Shown in pieces: positions 13,606 to 19,988 of a stretch of 22,562 nucleotides of DNA. This stretch comes from a virus. Under the pieces are notes generated by a model that had not been told where the DNA came from, did no database searches, and was given only the letters and a program-made list of their open reading frames with translations. Within the stretch, counting starts at the first letter, position 1, and each line of letters begins with the position of its first letter. The stretch is from IMG/VR virus record IMGVR_UViG_3300012920_008869, positions 1 through 22,562 of that record. One strand, 5' to 3'. Made by a program: the position numbers and the translations under genes.

Positions 13606-14161
13606 ATATCCTCCTATCATTTGTATTCATATTAGCATAAATTTTAGAATATGCAACCTGAATTGCTTTGGCTTGGTAATAGCTATCTTTTAATGCATTG
13701 TGTAAATCTTGTTGCATATCTTTTCTCGGGTCTCTGTTTAATAAACTAATAAGTGTTCTTCCATCTCTTACTTGCCAAAAGTTCCAAGGGATTGGTATAG
13801 CCATTTGACGATAAAGGTCTTCGACCATTGTTACATCAAAACCATATCCATGACCCCATAATACATCAACACCAACCATCCACTTGGTCAAGTGGTTGAG
13901 AAAGTGCACCAGCCCGACTCTATCTTCTTCTCCAAAGGCTTCTTCCCTTATGTGGGGGTCTTGTTTGGCCCACCAATCCAATGTATCTTGGTTTACAGTT
14001 CTACCAAGACGATCCTGTTCATCTACATCTAATTTAAAATAAAAATCACTGTGAGGTTCTTTGTCACTGTAAGGATCAAACTTTACACCACCAATTGTAG
14101 TGACTGTGGCTTGCGGACACGTATCAAACGTTTCCAAATCTATCATTGCGTGTACTGTCAT
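13598..14161 (-). CDS. DexA-like 3'-5' exonuclease
   Basis: 187-residue DEDDh-family exonuclease of the T4 DexA type. Exo I is IDLET (Asp8, Glu10), Exo II Asp109 in GHGYGFDV, Exo III HNALKDSYYQ (His154, Asp159). TLDWWAKQDP mirrors the STIEWWKNQSP block of T4 DexA. Likely roles are degrading host DNA or trimming 3' ends. The end overlaps the QueD-like gene by 8 bases and the start overlaps the 41-residue gene by 4. Confidence 0.85.
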   Translation of the reverse strand: MTVHAMIDLETFDTCPQATVTTIGGVKFDPYSDKEPHSDFYFKLDVDEQDRLGRTVNQDTLDWWAKQDPHIREEAFGEEDRVGLVHFLNHLTKWMVGVDVLWGHGYGFDVTMVEDLYRQMAIPIPWNFWQVRDGRTLISLLNRDPRKDMQQDLHNALKDSYYQAKAIQVAYSKIYANMNTNDRRIYA

Positions 14162-14283
14162 GACAACTCTTTTAAAACTTGTGCTATTTTATCAATTAAC
14201 CATTTTTCTTCAGCACTTGGTACCCAACTTTCTTCAGGTATAAGTGTGTCAAATGTTTCCCACATTGCATCTTGTTCGTTCAT
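14158..14283 (-). CDS. Small acidic protein (41 aa)
   Basis: Start ATG overlaps the upstream TAA by one base (TAATG at 14281-14285) and the TGA overlaps the DexA-like ATG (ATGA at 14158-14161). It is acidic and Trp-containing (MWETFDTLIPEESWVP), likely a short helix pair. The two exact overlaps argue for a translated gene; function unknown. Confidence 0.65.
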   Translation of the reverse strand: MNEQDAMWETFDTLIPEESWVPSAEEKWLIDKIAQVLKELS

Positions 14284-14666
14284 TAGTTACGCCTCATCTG
14301 TGCAATGTCTTTAGCATCTTCTCTATCAAATACAGGAACCATATTGCTCTTGTGCATTGTAGCTACTCCCAATAATCGTCTTTCTCCTGAGTAAACCAAT
14401 CTTTCTTTTGGTCCTGTGCTTCCTCCAGGAATAACATCACTAGTAGGGATAGAATTACCACTAGAGCGATAATCAGGGACAGATAAAATAGAAACGTTAG
14501 CATTCTTCTTTTTACTTTCAGCTATCTGCTCAGGATGAGCATTCATTTTACGTAGCCACTTATCATGTTTCGCTTCAGCTTCTAACATTTTTTTAGTCTT
14601 GTTTTTAGCTTTACGTTTCTTGTAACTGGTCGTAGTCATATACGGACCAACCAAGTGCATACTCAT
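14283..14666 (-). CDS. Conserved marine-phage protein, unknown function
   Basis: 127 residues: a very basic N-terminal part (SYKKRKAKNKTKKMLEAEAK), a Ser/Pro-rich linker, and a C-terminal block with GERRLLGVATMHKSNMVPVF then EDAKDIAQMRRN. The C-terminal block resembles, from memory, a protein found in many marine phages. The basic N-terminus suggests nucleic-acid contact (inference). Soluble; no enzyme motif seen. Confidence 0.7.
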   Translation of the reverse strand: MSMHLVGPYMTTTSYKKRKAKNKTKKMLEAEAKHDKWLRKMNAHPEQIAESKKKNANVSILSVPDYRSSGNSIPTSDVIPGGSTGPKERLVYSGERRLLGVATMHKSNMVPVFDREDAKDIAQMRRN

Positions 14667-14683
14667 AATACTTACCTCTTTTT

Positions 14684-15244
14684 TTAGTTTAATATTTGAT
14701 ATCTAACACGAAAACGTTTAGTCTGACCTATATAGGCATTTTGACCAACTGCTTTGTTTACAGTGTATGTTACATGATTACCATTTATATTATATGTTAA
14801 ACGATACTGATTAGCAACCTGTGATTGTTCATCATGATACTCAGTTCTACAACGTTGTTCTGTTCTATGTCCGATAATTTGTTGACTTGTGCCGCCTTTT
14901 TTCTTTTCAGCACTAGTCATTGCTCCAGCCAAAGCACCAAAAGCCGCACCATTATCTTGTCCTGTAAGTGCTTTTCCTAATATACCACCTATAATAGCAC
15001 CTGCTAGTACATCTCCTCCACTAGCACCACTATTATTATTCTGTACTGTTCCATATACAGGTACTTCTACATTCCTACAAACTTGTCGTGGTTTTGCAAT
15101 AGTAATATTTGTATATATAGGTTGTTTGCTTATTAGATTACCTGTTGTAACATAGCTTTCAGCCATTGCATAGTTACAGCCGCCTATTACTCCAATAATA
15201 CCAGTTACTAATACTACTTGTAAAGTTTCTTTAAAGAATCGCAT
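14684..15244 (-). CDS. Exported glycine-zipper protein (17-kDa-antigen-like)
   Basis: 186 residues: an N-terminal hydrophobic signal segment ending near GGCNYAMA, then a glycine-zipper double helix (LAGAIIGGILGKAL, then GAAFGALAGA, about residues 80-110) and a C-terminal beta-rich domain. This layout matches the glycine zipper 2TM / Rickettsia 17-kDa surface antigen family, whose members sit in the outer membrane. The GGC may be a lipobox cysteine. In T4-like marine phages similar genes are known; it may remodel the host envelope. Confidence 0.75.
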   Translation of the reverse strand: MRFFKETLQVVLVTGIIGVIGGCNYAMAESYVTTGNLISKQPIYTNITIAKPRQVCRNVEVPVYGTVQNNNSGASGGDVLAGAIIGGILGKALTGQDNGAAFGALAGAMTSAEKKKGGTSQQIIGHRTEQRCRTEYHDEQSQVANQYRLTYNINGNHVTYTVNKAVGQNAYIGQTKRFRVRYQILN

Positions 15245-15387
15245 GTCTCATTTCTCCTATTCCACACTTTAAAAAATTCTTCTCGGGTCAATATTTCATC
15301 TCCCCAATGTACTCTCTCATCACAATTATCTTGATATTCAATTCTAAATATGTTAAGTGTTTGTGCTTCTTCGTACGTCATTTGCAT
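15214..15387 (-). CDS. Small acidic hypothetical protein (57 aa)
   Basis: Starts at ATG 15387 (TAGG lies 3 bases before; an in-frame ATG follows two codons later) and ends at TAG inside the next gene, a 31-base overlap. The sequence is acidic and aromatic (YQDNCDERVHWGDEILTREE). A sigma70-like promoter sits directly upstream (15409-15437). The upstream promoter and intact frame support it; no family recognised. Confidence 0.6.
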   Translation of the reverse strand: MQMTYEEAQTLNIFRIEYQDNCDERVHWGDEILTREEFFKVWNRRNETCDSLKKLYK

Positions 15388-15408
15388 GTACCTATACTGT
15401 ATTTAACA

Positions 15409-15437
15409 ATAATATAACATTATTTAAAGTAAGTCAA
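15409..15437 (-). promoter_or_regulatory. Sigma70-like promoter downstream of DNA ligase
   Basis: Minus strand: -35 TTGACT (15432-15437), 17-base spacer, -10 TATTAT (15409-15414). The -35 is preceded by AAAGG, as in two neighbouring promoters, and lies 3 bases past the ligase stop. It would drive the 15387 gene and those after it. Confidence 0.65.
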
Positions 15438-15440
15438 CCT

Positions 15441-16583
15441 TTAATCGTCTCTTTGACCTACACCATAATCAATGGTTACAGGAAATCTAGGAACACCATC
15501 ATTGCTCAATTCAAAGTATCTACAAGTTGCCCAATCTATATTTGGATTTTCTAATAGTTCCTTTAACTTGGCTTGCGATCCTCTAATACCACTACTAAAT
15601 GTTGTACCATTGGGCATCTTAAGAGTAAGTCTTTTAGCATATCCTGCCCAATTACCTTGTCCCTCATGTACTTCAACTACTTGATATTCTTCAGTAATAA
15701 ACTCTTTTCTCTTCAACAAGTTTTTGCTTCTCTTATTTTCATAAGCAGTATCTTGTCTAATCATTTGACCTTCATAACCAGCTTGTGTGTATTCACCGTA
15801 GTGTGTATCTATATCATCTGCATCATGACATATATCTGTTTGTACAAGCCTTACTTTTTTACCTGCTTCATATTCACTGTCACCAACTGGCAAGTTTTCA
15901 AGTAACCACTGCATTCTTTCACTGAATGTAAGTTCTGGATTTGCACTATCAAACATATCATACACATGATATTCAACAAGCTCTGCACTTTCTGCCAATT
16001 CATCAGCACCTAAGTTTACAGTTTTTCTAACTAAACTTGTTATCTTTTGAAAGTTATCTTTTAGTTCATGATTGTAAAGTTCACCATCTAGTGTAACTGT
16101 TGGGTGGTTTGCAATAAACTCTTCAAGTTCTTGTGCTATGTGAGGTACTGCAACAATCTCTTTGTTGCTTCTACTGTACAAGCCTCTAGTGTTCACAACC
16201 ATTCTAATACCATCTAGTTTAGGTTGTGTATAACCACTTGTTACAGGAGTTTTTGTAAAATCATGTGCTAGCATTGGCTTGAATGCAACATAGCTATCAA
16301 TAGCATTTACATCTTCAAAATAATCTTTTTCTACGTTCTTTTTCCATTCAGCTTCTGCTTCAAACTCTGCTTGTGTTTTAGCAGTAGTGGCATTGCTTCT
16401 GCCAACGTTTTTAGCTTCTGTCAAGTTCCATTCTGAGGTCACTTTTTGACCATCTACTAAGCCTGAAATAGTTCTAATACCCGCTTCATTATCATTGTTA
16501 AAGCCAACTTCCATAGTCCAAACACGGACTTTGCCTTTGCTATCTCTTTTGTATAACGGGTTTAAACTAACGATATTTTGCAT
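15441..16583 (-). CDS. ATP-dependent DNA ligase
   Basis: 380 residues. The N-terminal ~95 residues are WGR-like, with GRSNATTAKTQAEFEAEAEW. The adenylation domain follows, with motif I PKLDGIR (nucleophile Lys122), the SRSNKE turn, LDGELY (motif III region), AGYEGQMIR (motif IV) and LLKRK (motif V). The C-terminal part has an OB-fold-like segment. It seals nicks during phage replication. The ribosome site CAGGAG lies 6 bases before ATG, and a consensus promoter is upstream (16613-16641). T4-like marine phages carry such ligases in place of or beside the gp30 type. Confidence 0.93.
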   Translation of the reverse strand: MQNIVSLNPLYKRDSKGKVRVWTMEVGFNNDNEAGIRTISGLVDGQKVTSEWNLTEAKNVGRSNATTAKTQAEFEAEAEWKKNVEKDYFEDVNAIDSYVAFKPMLAHDFTKTPVTSGYTQPKLDGIRMVVNTRGLYSRSNKEIVAVPHIAQELEEFIANHPTVTLDGELYNHELKDNFQKITSLVRKTVNLGADELAESAELVEYHVYDMFDSANPELTFSERMQWLLENLPVGDSEYEAGKKVRLVQTDICHDADDIDTHYGEYTQAGYEGQMIRQDTAYENKRSKNLLKRKEFITEEYQVVEVHEGQGNWAGYAKRLTLKMPNGTTFSSGIRGSQAKLKELLENPNIDWATCRYFELSNDGVPRFPVTIDYGVGQRDD

Positions 16584-16612
16584 AAATGCTCCTGTTTTTT
16601 AATTATATATAC

Positions 16613-16641
16613 AGTATAGCACCAAGATGTCTTATTGTCAA
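16613..16641 (-). promoter_or_regulatory. Consensus sigma70-like promoter for DNA ligase
   Basis: Minus strand: -35 TTGACA (16636-16641), 17-base spacer, -10 TATACT (16613-16618), with AAAAAGG before the -35. It lies between the terminator at 16655-16686 and the ligase start at 16583. Confidence 0.8.
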
Positions 16642-16654
16642 CCTTTTTGTATCC

Positions 16655-16686
16655 AAAAAAATAGGCCCTTCAGGGGCCTATTTTTG
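16655..16686. terminator. Bidirectional rho-independent terminator
   Basis: Stem ATAGGCCC/GGGCCTAT (16661-16681) with a 5-base loop, flanked by A-run and T-run so that both strands give a hairpin plus U-tract. On the minus strand it ends the HTH-protein transcript before the ligase promoter. Confidence 0.85.
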
Positions 16687-16702
16687 ATTATAGTGTTTGC
16701 TA

Positions 16703-16948
16703 TTATGCAAACATTTTTGCTCTTGAACCGTTTACATCACGAGCAGTAATGCTATATCGTGTTGCACCAGTAGTAGCAATATCAGTCTTAACATTAAGTC
16801 CAGCTGATTTCATTTCGCTCATTCTAGCAGGAAGTTGCTGAATGCCAAACCTTGCTTTTGCGTCTTTCGCAGTCAAAGTTTTACCAGTACCTCTTAGATA
16901 ATTTTCTAAGAAAGTTTTTTGGTTAGTTTTAATTGTTGTAAAAGCCAT
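16703..16948 (-). CDS. Small winged-helix / HTH DNA-binding protein
   Basis: 81 residues; start at ATG 16948, where GGAGG lies 5 bases upstream (the frame extends 4 codons more without support). The layout LTAKDAKARFGIQQLPARMS followed by EMKSAGLNV resembles the phage helix-turn-helix domain that binds DNA with an 'AR(I/M)S(E/D)LR' recognition helix, followed by a wing. It is strongly basic. With its own near-perfect promoter and terminator it is a single-gene unit, probably an early regulator (inference). Confidence 0.78.
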   Translation of the reverse strand: MAFTTIKTNQKTFLENYLRGTGKTLTAKDAKARFGIQQLPARMSEMKSAGLNVKTDIATTGATRYSITARDVNGSRAKMFA

Positions 16949-16999
16949 ATGTGCCTCCATTAAAGTTGTGCTTAGAGTTTATCCCTAAGCAATAAAATG

Positions 17000-17027
17000 A
17001 TTATACATGACTTTAATTGCTTGTCAA
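17000..17027 (-). promoter_or_regulatory. Consensus sigma70-like promoter for the HTH gene
   Basis: Minus strand: -35 TTGACA (17022-17027), 16-base spacer, -10 TATAAT (17000-17005), with AAAGG before the -35. Both hexamers are exact consensus, the strongest promoter in the window by sequence. Confidence 0.85.
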
Positions 17028-17034
17028 CCTTTTT

Positions 17035-17259
17035 TTAATGCAAGTCTGGATCTCTGCCAAAACCTTTTCTGACCTGAGGTTTGTGTGCGACTTCTATGTG
17101 TAGACCTTCTACTCCATTGCTTGAATGATAGTCAATAACAGACCATGCGTGGTCTTCATTTGGAAGATCGCCTTCTAGAACCTGGCCTTCTTTATCTACT
17201 ACATAAAATGAGTATGTCTTTCCGGGCCATGGTTTATGTTGTTCGATTGGTATTCTCAT
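17035..17259 (-). CDS. Small hypothetical protein (74 aa)
   Basis: Start at ATG 17259, preceded by GGGAG; the frame extends 6 codons further without support. Soluble, mixed alpha/beta, with KPWPGKTYSFYVVDKEGQ, then WSVIDYHSSNG and a C-terminal RKGFGRDPDLH. No family recognised. Its ATG overlaps the stop of the 26-residue ORF in TAATG form. Confidence 0.68.
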   Translation of the reverse strand: MRIPIEQHKPWPGKTYSFYVVDKEGQVLEGDLPNEDHAWSVIDYHSSNGVEGLHIEVAHKPQVRKGFGRDPDLH

Positions 17260-17339
17260 TATATTCTCCCTATCCAATGTGTTACATCATCGCATGGGTC
17301 ATCGCATGAGTTATCCCAATCTTCTTCTGGATCTTCCAT
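17259..17339 (-). CDS. Possible 26-residue acidic Cys-containing peptide
   Basis: ATG 17339 to TAA 17259, whose last base is the first base of the next ATG. Very acidic with a repeated CDD (SCDDPCDD) arising from a direct repeat TGCGATGA. A late-like GGTAAATAAC lies just upstream. Exact coupling to the next gene is the main support; it may be a translated leader. Confidence 0.4.
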   Translation of the reverse strand: MEDPEEDWDNSCDDPCDDVTHWIGRI

Positions 17340-17344
17340 GGTCA

Positions 17345-17363
17345 GTTATTTACCGATAAATAT
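17345..17363. promoter_or_regulatory. Head-to-head late-type promoter boxes
   Basis: Minus-strand GGTAAATAAC (17345-17354) and plus-strand GATAAATAT (17355-17363) abut, forming a near-palindrome at the switch between minus-strand (17339 down) and plus-strand (17413 up) genes. The plus copy lies 49 bases before the 17413 start; an AT-rich stretch follows it. Confidence 0.5.
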
Positions 17364-17412
17364 TGGCATATATATACATATATTAAAGTCAAACTCAAAA
17401 AAGGAGAAAGAC

Positions 17413-17604
17413 ATGGCACAATCAGACGATAAAGGTAAATTAGAAATTGGTGTAAGAATTCTTGGTAATGAACTTGTTGCACTTAAAATGGAAGTAGATG
17501 ATTTCAAAATGAAATGGTTAGTGTATGGTGTAATCACCATAGTAGCACTTGCCTGGGCAGGTGGTACTTATGGACCACCGTTAATAGATATGTTTGGAGG
17601 TTGA
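17413..17604 (+). CDS. Small single-pass membrane protein (63 aa)
   Basis: Start at ATG 17413 with AAGGAG upstream; the open frame extends further 5' but that part is the control region. Layout: a polar, acidic helical N-terminus (SDDKGKLEIG, then LGNELVALKMEVDDFK), one membrane helix (about 35-52) and a short GG-ending tail. First of three plus-strand genes. Function unknown. Confidence 0.7.
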   Translation: MAQSDDKGKLEIGVRILGNELVALKMEVDDFKMKWLVYGVITIVALAWAGGTYGPPLIDMFGG

Positions 17605-17605
17605 T

Positions 17606-17845
17606 ATGGGTAAAAAAAGAACTAGAGCAAAACAAGTATCTAAGGGTGAAATTGGCAGACCAATGAGAAGCAGAAAACGCCATTGGGAAGAAGGATACCA
17701 TTCTGATCGAATTAGAAATCAATTGAATGCATTTCTTAAAGGTAAACGAGTAATGCTTACTGTAGAAAATCCAAATAAAAATGAAACTAATAAACCTTTT
17801 ATTAGAGTTCCTGCACACGAAGTATGGAGAGGCGGTAAACGTTGA
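17606..17845 (+). CDS. Small basic protein, unknown function (79 aa)
   Basis: Start at ATG 17606, with GGAGG 5 bases before. The N-terminal half is very basic (MGKKRTRAKQVSKGEIGRPM, RSRKRHWEEGYHSDRI); the second half is more ordinary with VPAHEVWRGGKR at the end. It could be nucleic-acid-binding. Stop overlaps the next start (TTGA). No family recognised. Confidence 0.68.
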   Translation: MGKKRTRAKQVSKGEIGRPMRSRKRHWEEGYHSDRIRNQLNAFLKGKRVMLTVENPNKNETNKPFIRVPAHEVWRGGKR

Positions 17846-18207
17846 CATTATACTTTTACTTGTTATTAGTAAAACATGCAGTTGCAGACTTATGGTTACA
17901 AAGTAGATTTAATAATAAACCTAAATATGGTGAAAAAGAACAGTTATTGAAACCTAAATTATGGTTGCACAGTTTGGATCATGCTGTTCTTACTGCTATT
18001 ATAACTTTAATTTTTGCAGGATTGTATTGGGCATTGATTATTGCTGTATTAGATTTTGTGTTGCATAGTATAATTGATTATGTAAAACGAATCTATACAC
18101 TACGAACTAACTTGAATACCAAACAAAATAAATTTTGGAAAGTACAATCCTTAGATCAAATAGCTCATTTTAGTTGTTATTTTTTATATGTCATTATGAT
18201 AATATAA
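17842..18207 (+). CDS. DUF3307 membrane protein
   Basis: 121 residues with four hydrophobic segments. It keeps the DUF3307 pattern of polar residues in membrane helices: KHAVADLWLQ near the start, LHSLDHAVLTA, FVLHSIIDYVK and SLDQIAHF at the end. The family is a membrane protein of unknown function found in bacteria and phages. The start is TTG at 17842, overlapping the previous TGA, with GAGAGG upstream. Its end overlaps the minus-strand virion gene by 14 bases (convergent). Confidence 0.78.
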   Translation: MTLYFYLLLVKHAVADLWLQSRFNNKPKYGEKEQLLKPKLWLHSLDHAVLTAIITLIFAGLYWALIIAVLDFVLHSIIDYVKRIYTLRTNLNTKQNKFWKVQSLDQIAHFSCYFLYVIMII

Positions 18208-18736
18208 TTTTTCCGCCCATACCACTGTGAGATGCACAGTAATAATAGAGTATTGATGCAACATTCGTTTTTGCGAAAAGATTATGATAACCACTGCCGG
18301 ATGTTACCTGAAATGTATATTCACTGCCACCGCCGTGTGTGCCATCAGGAGTAGTACTCAATTTAAACGGATGGCTACCAACACTACCATCTGACGTGTT
18401 AAATCTGTAATTGGTAGCATTATCTCTTATAATTGTGAGTGTAGGTGTTTCTAAACCGTTGATAAAATATTTGTTGCCACCGCTAGTGCTTGCAACTGTA
18501 ACACGATATCCAATCCCACTAAATCCACCACTTTCATCTGAATAAGTTAATCCAGTATGATCAAATAAGCCTGGATTCGCACCACCGCCATAAAGATTAT
18601 TCTTTTTGTTTGCAAGCCAAGTTACATATGCAGTCTTAGCCGCAGTTCTATCAGCTTTTGGATAAATCCTCGATATGCCATTGGCATCATGTGGATTAAC
18701 TGGTCTTGCTGGTTGATGTCCTGTTAGTGTTCCCAT
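18194..18736 (-). CDS. Virion-associated protein with cupredoxin-like C-terminal domain
   Basis: 180 residues. The C-terminal domain (about 90-180) has HPFKLSTTPDGTHGGGSEYT and YYYCASHSGMGGKI; the Cys, His and Met of the last block are spaced like a plastocyanin copper site (CxxHxxM), and HPF could supply another His. Similar domains recur in tail and fibre proteins of marine T4-like phages. The N-terminal part is Gly/Asn-rich. No Shine-Dalgarno precedes the ATG, but a late-type box ends 5 bases before it. Adhesion or structural role (inference); metal binding untested. Confidence 0.75.
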   Translation of the reverse strand: MGTLTGHQPARPVNPHDANGISRIYPKADRTAAKTAYVTWLANKKNNLYGGGANPGLFDHTGLTYSDESGGFSGIGYRVTVASTSGGNKYFINGLETPTLTIIRDNATNYRFNTSDGSVGSHPFKLSTTPDGTHGGGSEYTFQVTSGSGYHNLFAKTNVASILYYYCASHSGMGGKIILS

Positions 18737-18740
18737 ACAA

Positions 18741-18749
18741 CTATTTATT
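18741..18749 (-). promoter_or_regulatory. T4-like late box 5 bases before the virion gene start
   Basis: Minus strand AATAAATAG, 5 bases (GTTGT, counted from AATAAATA) before the ATG at 18736. T4 late transcripts begin about 6 bases past such a box, so the mRNA would be leaderless or nearly so. It overlaps the stop of the upstream gene. Confidence 0.45.
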
Positions 18750-19151
18750 CTTCTTCTTAGCTAATGCTTTTTCTATTGCATCATCTAGTTCACGGTCTTG
18801 TTTTGCTAATTCTTCTTGAATAGGGTCAGCTTTAGGTTGCATTTTAGCTCTCAATTCACTCATTTCTCTTTGTCTTTGTCTAGCTTCTTGTTGTATTTTT
18901 CCTCCATTACCAGAGTTGTCTTGCGATATCTCTGATCTTTCTCCCATGCCTGTTTGCTTGTCATTACTTTGTTCCGGCCATAAGTTGAACGGGGTTTTAT
19001 TGTGTGACCCTTGAACGGGAAAAAGTCGTTCCTGTGTATTTTTCGCTTCTCTGATCCGCATTCGAAGATCACGTATTCGCTGTTCCAGTTGATCTATCTC
19101 ACTCCAATCAGTTTTAGGTGATTTAAGCATTTCTTTAATACATGCTATCAT
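18741..19151 (-). CDS. Coiled-coil protein, unknown function
   Basis: 136 residues. The N-terminal half is a charged coiled coil (EIDQLEQRIRDLRMRIREAK), the middle a Gly/Asn/Ser-rich linker, the C-terminal half another helix ending AKKKNK. Soluble. It lies between a virion gene and a peptidoglycan hydrolase, so a structural or assembly role is possible. No ribosome site near the ATG; a late box ends 5 bases upstream of it. Confidence 0.68.
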   Translation of the reverse strand: MIACIKEMLKSPKTDWSEIDQLEQRIRDLRMRIREAKNTQERLFPVQGSHNKTPFNLWPEQSNDKQTGMGERSEISQDNSGNGGKIQQEARQRQREMSELRAKMQPKADPIQEELAKQDRELDDAIEKALAKKKNK

Positions 19152-19152
19152 A

Positions 19153-19644
19153 CTAGTATTTATTTGCTCTTCTTATACCTAGTGCTTTTTTTGCTGGATA
19201 TAAATCAATGCTAACAGCATTATTTTGGTTACCACCTAATATACGATAATATTCTTTATTATTTTTAATTTCTGTACCTACATAAAAACCTACGTGACCT
19301 GCCCAATCGCTTTTGCCTCTAGGAAATACAACTATATCACCAGGATATGGTGTGTTTACAGAATATCCCCAATCTAAAAAACTTCTAGCTAAAAGTGATT
19401 GACTACCTTGAATATTACTTTCTTCTAATACTGCATTAACAAAAGCCGCACACCATTCATATCTACGCGGATCTACACCTACATATTCTTTAATAACAGT
19501 TCTGTGTTGATACTCATTTAGTCCATATTTGTCTACGGCAGTATAGACATGTTGGGGAGGATTTTCTATATGCTTTCCATCTACCAATATAGTAGGTCCA
19601 CACGATGATAATAAGATAGCAATGAAAACGAAAACAATTTGCAT
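19153..19644 (-). CDS. CHAP/NlpC-like peptidoglycan hydrolase with lipoprotein signal
   Basis: 163 residues: signal segment with lipobox LSSC (Cys15), a linker, then a cysteine-peptidase/amidase domain with WCAAFVNAVL (Cys65 nucleophile), PGDIVVFPRG, GHVGFYVG (His117) and ILGGNQNNAV. This matches the TIGR02594-type CHAP-like family often annotated as phage lysis proteins. The lipobox would tether it to the outer or inner membrane, so it may be an endolysin variant or a virion-delivered enzyme. It lies in the late cluster. Confidence 0.8.
   Translation of the reverse strand: MQIVFVFIAILLSSCGPTILVDGKHIENPPQHVYTAVDKYGLNEYQHRTVIKEYVGVDPRRYEWCAAFVNAVLEESNIQGSQSLLARSFLDWGYSVNTPYPGDIVVFPRGKSDWAGHVGFYVGTEIKNNKEYYRILGGNQNNAVSIDLYPAKKALGIRRANKY
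19156..19164 (-). promoter_or_regulatory. T4-like late box 5 bases before the coiled-coil gene start
   Basis: Minus strand AATAAATAC, with 5 bases (CTAGT) between AATAAATA and the ATG at 19151. Same spacing as the site at 18741-18749, and again no Shine-Dalgarno. Confidence 0.5.
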
Positions 19645-19661
19645 TTATTCTCTCACTCAAG

Positions 19662-19690
19662 ACAACACCTGCACAAAATGCAGGTGTTGT
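19662..19690. repeat. Perfect 12-base-pair stem-loop between two genes
   Basis: ACAACACCTGCA (19662-19673), loop CAAAA, then the exact complement (19679-19690). No T-run follows on either strand, so it is not a simple intrinsic terminator. It sits in the ~95-base gap between the 19740-19925 gene and the lipoprotein hydrolase; it may be an RNA processing or stability hairpin. Confidence 0.7.
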
Positions 19691-19739
19691 ACTATAACTA
19701 CTTATGCCTTCTTGTCTCGTTTTCGCTTAGATTCTTGTT

Positions 19740-19925
19740 TTACTTTTTGTGTTGTAATTTAGAACCAGCAACAATTTCCCCATTTTTAAGTACTCTTAGT
19801 AGTTTTAAATTGATCATACCTTCAATAGCACTTTCAATTCCATTACGTCTTCCTTGCGTATAACCTAACCATGTGCAAAATAAACAAATCGCTACGGCTA
19901 TGTATCCTTCGTAACCTACAAACAT
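19740..19925 (-). CDS. Small single-pass membrane protein (61 aa)
   Basis: One N-terminal membrane helix (about 7-22) then a cytoplasmic part with GYTQGRRNGIESAIEGMINL and LKNGEIVAGSK. It has its own sigma70-like promoter (19956-19984) and an AGGAG ribosome site 7 bases before ATG. The stop is preceded by C AAA AAG, close to a -1 slippery site (see findings). Function unknown. Confidence 0.7.
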   Translation of the reverse strand: MFVGYEGYIAVAICLFCTWLGYTQGRRNGIESAIEGMINLKLLRVLKNGEIVAGSKLQHKK

Positions 19926-19955
19926 TGCTGACTCCTATTTTGTTGTATACTTACT

Positions 19956-19984
19956 AATATAGTATACTTATGACCAAAAGTCAA
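19956..19984 (-). promoter_or_regulatory. Sigma70-like promoter for the 61-aa membrane protein
   Basis: Minus strand: -35 TTGACT (19979-19984), 17-base spacer, -10 TATATT (19956-19961). Located just past the end of the outer-membrane-like gene. Confidence 0.7.
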
Positions 19985-19988
19985 TGGT

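Noticed and set aside
17290-17310. Direct repeat TGCGATGA as a possible iteron or CRISPR-like unit
   Set aside because: Only two copies within a short coding stretch (CDD repeats); no array.
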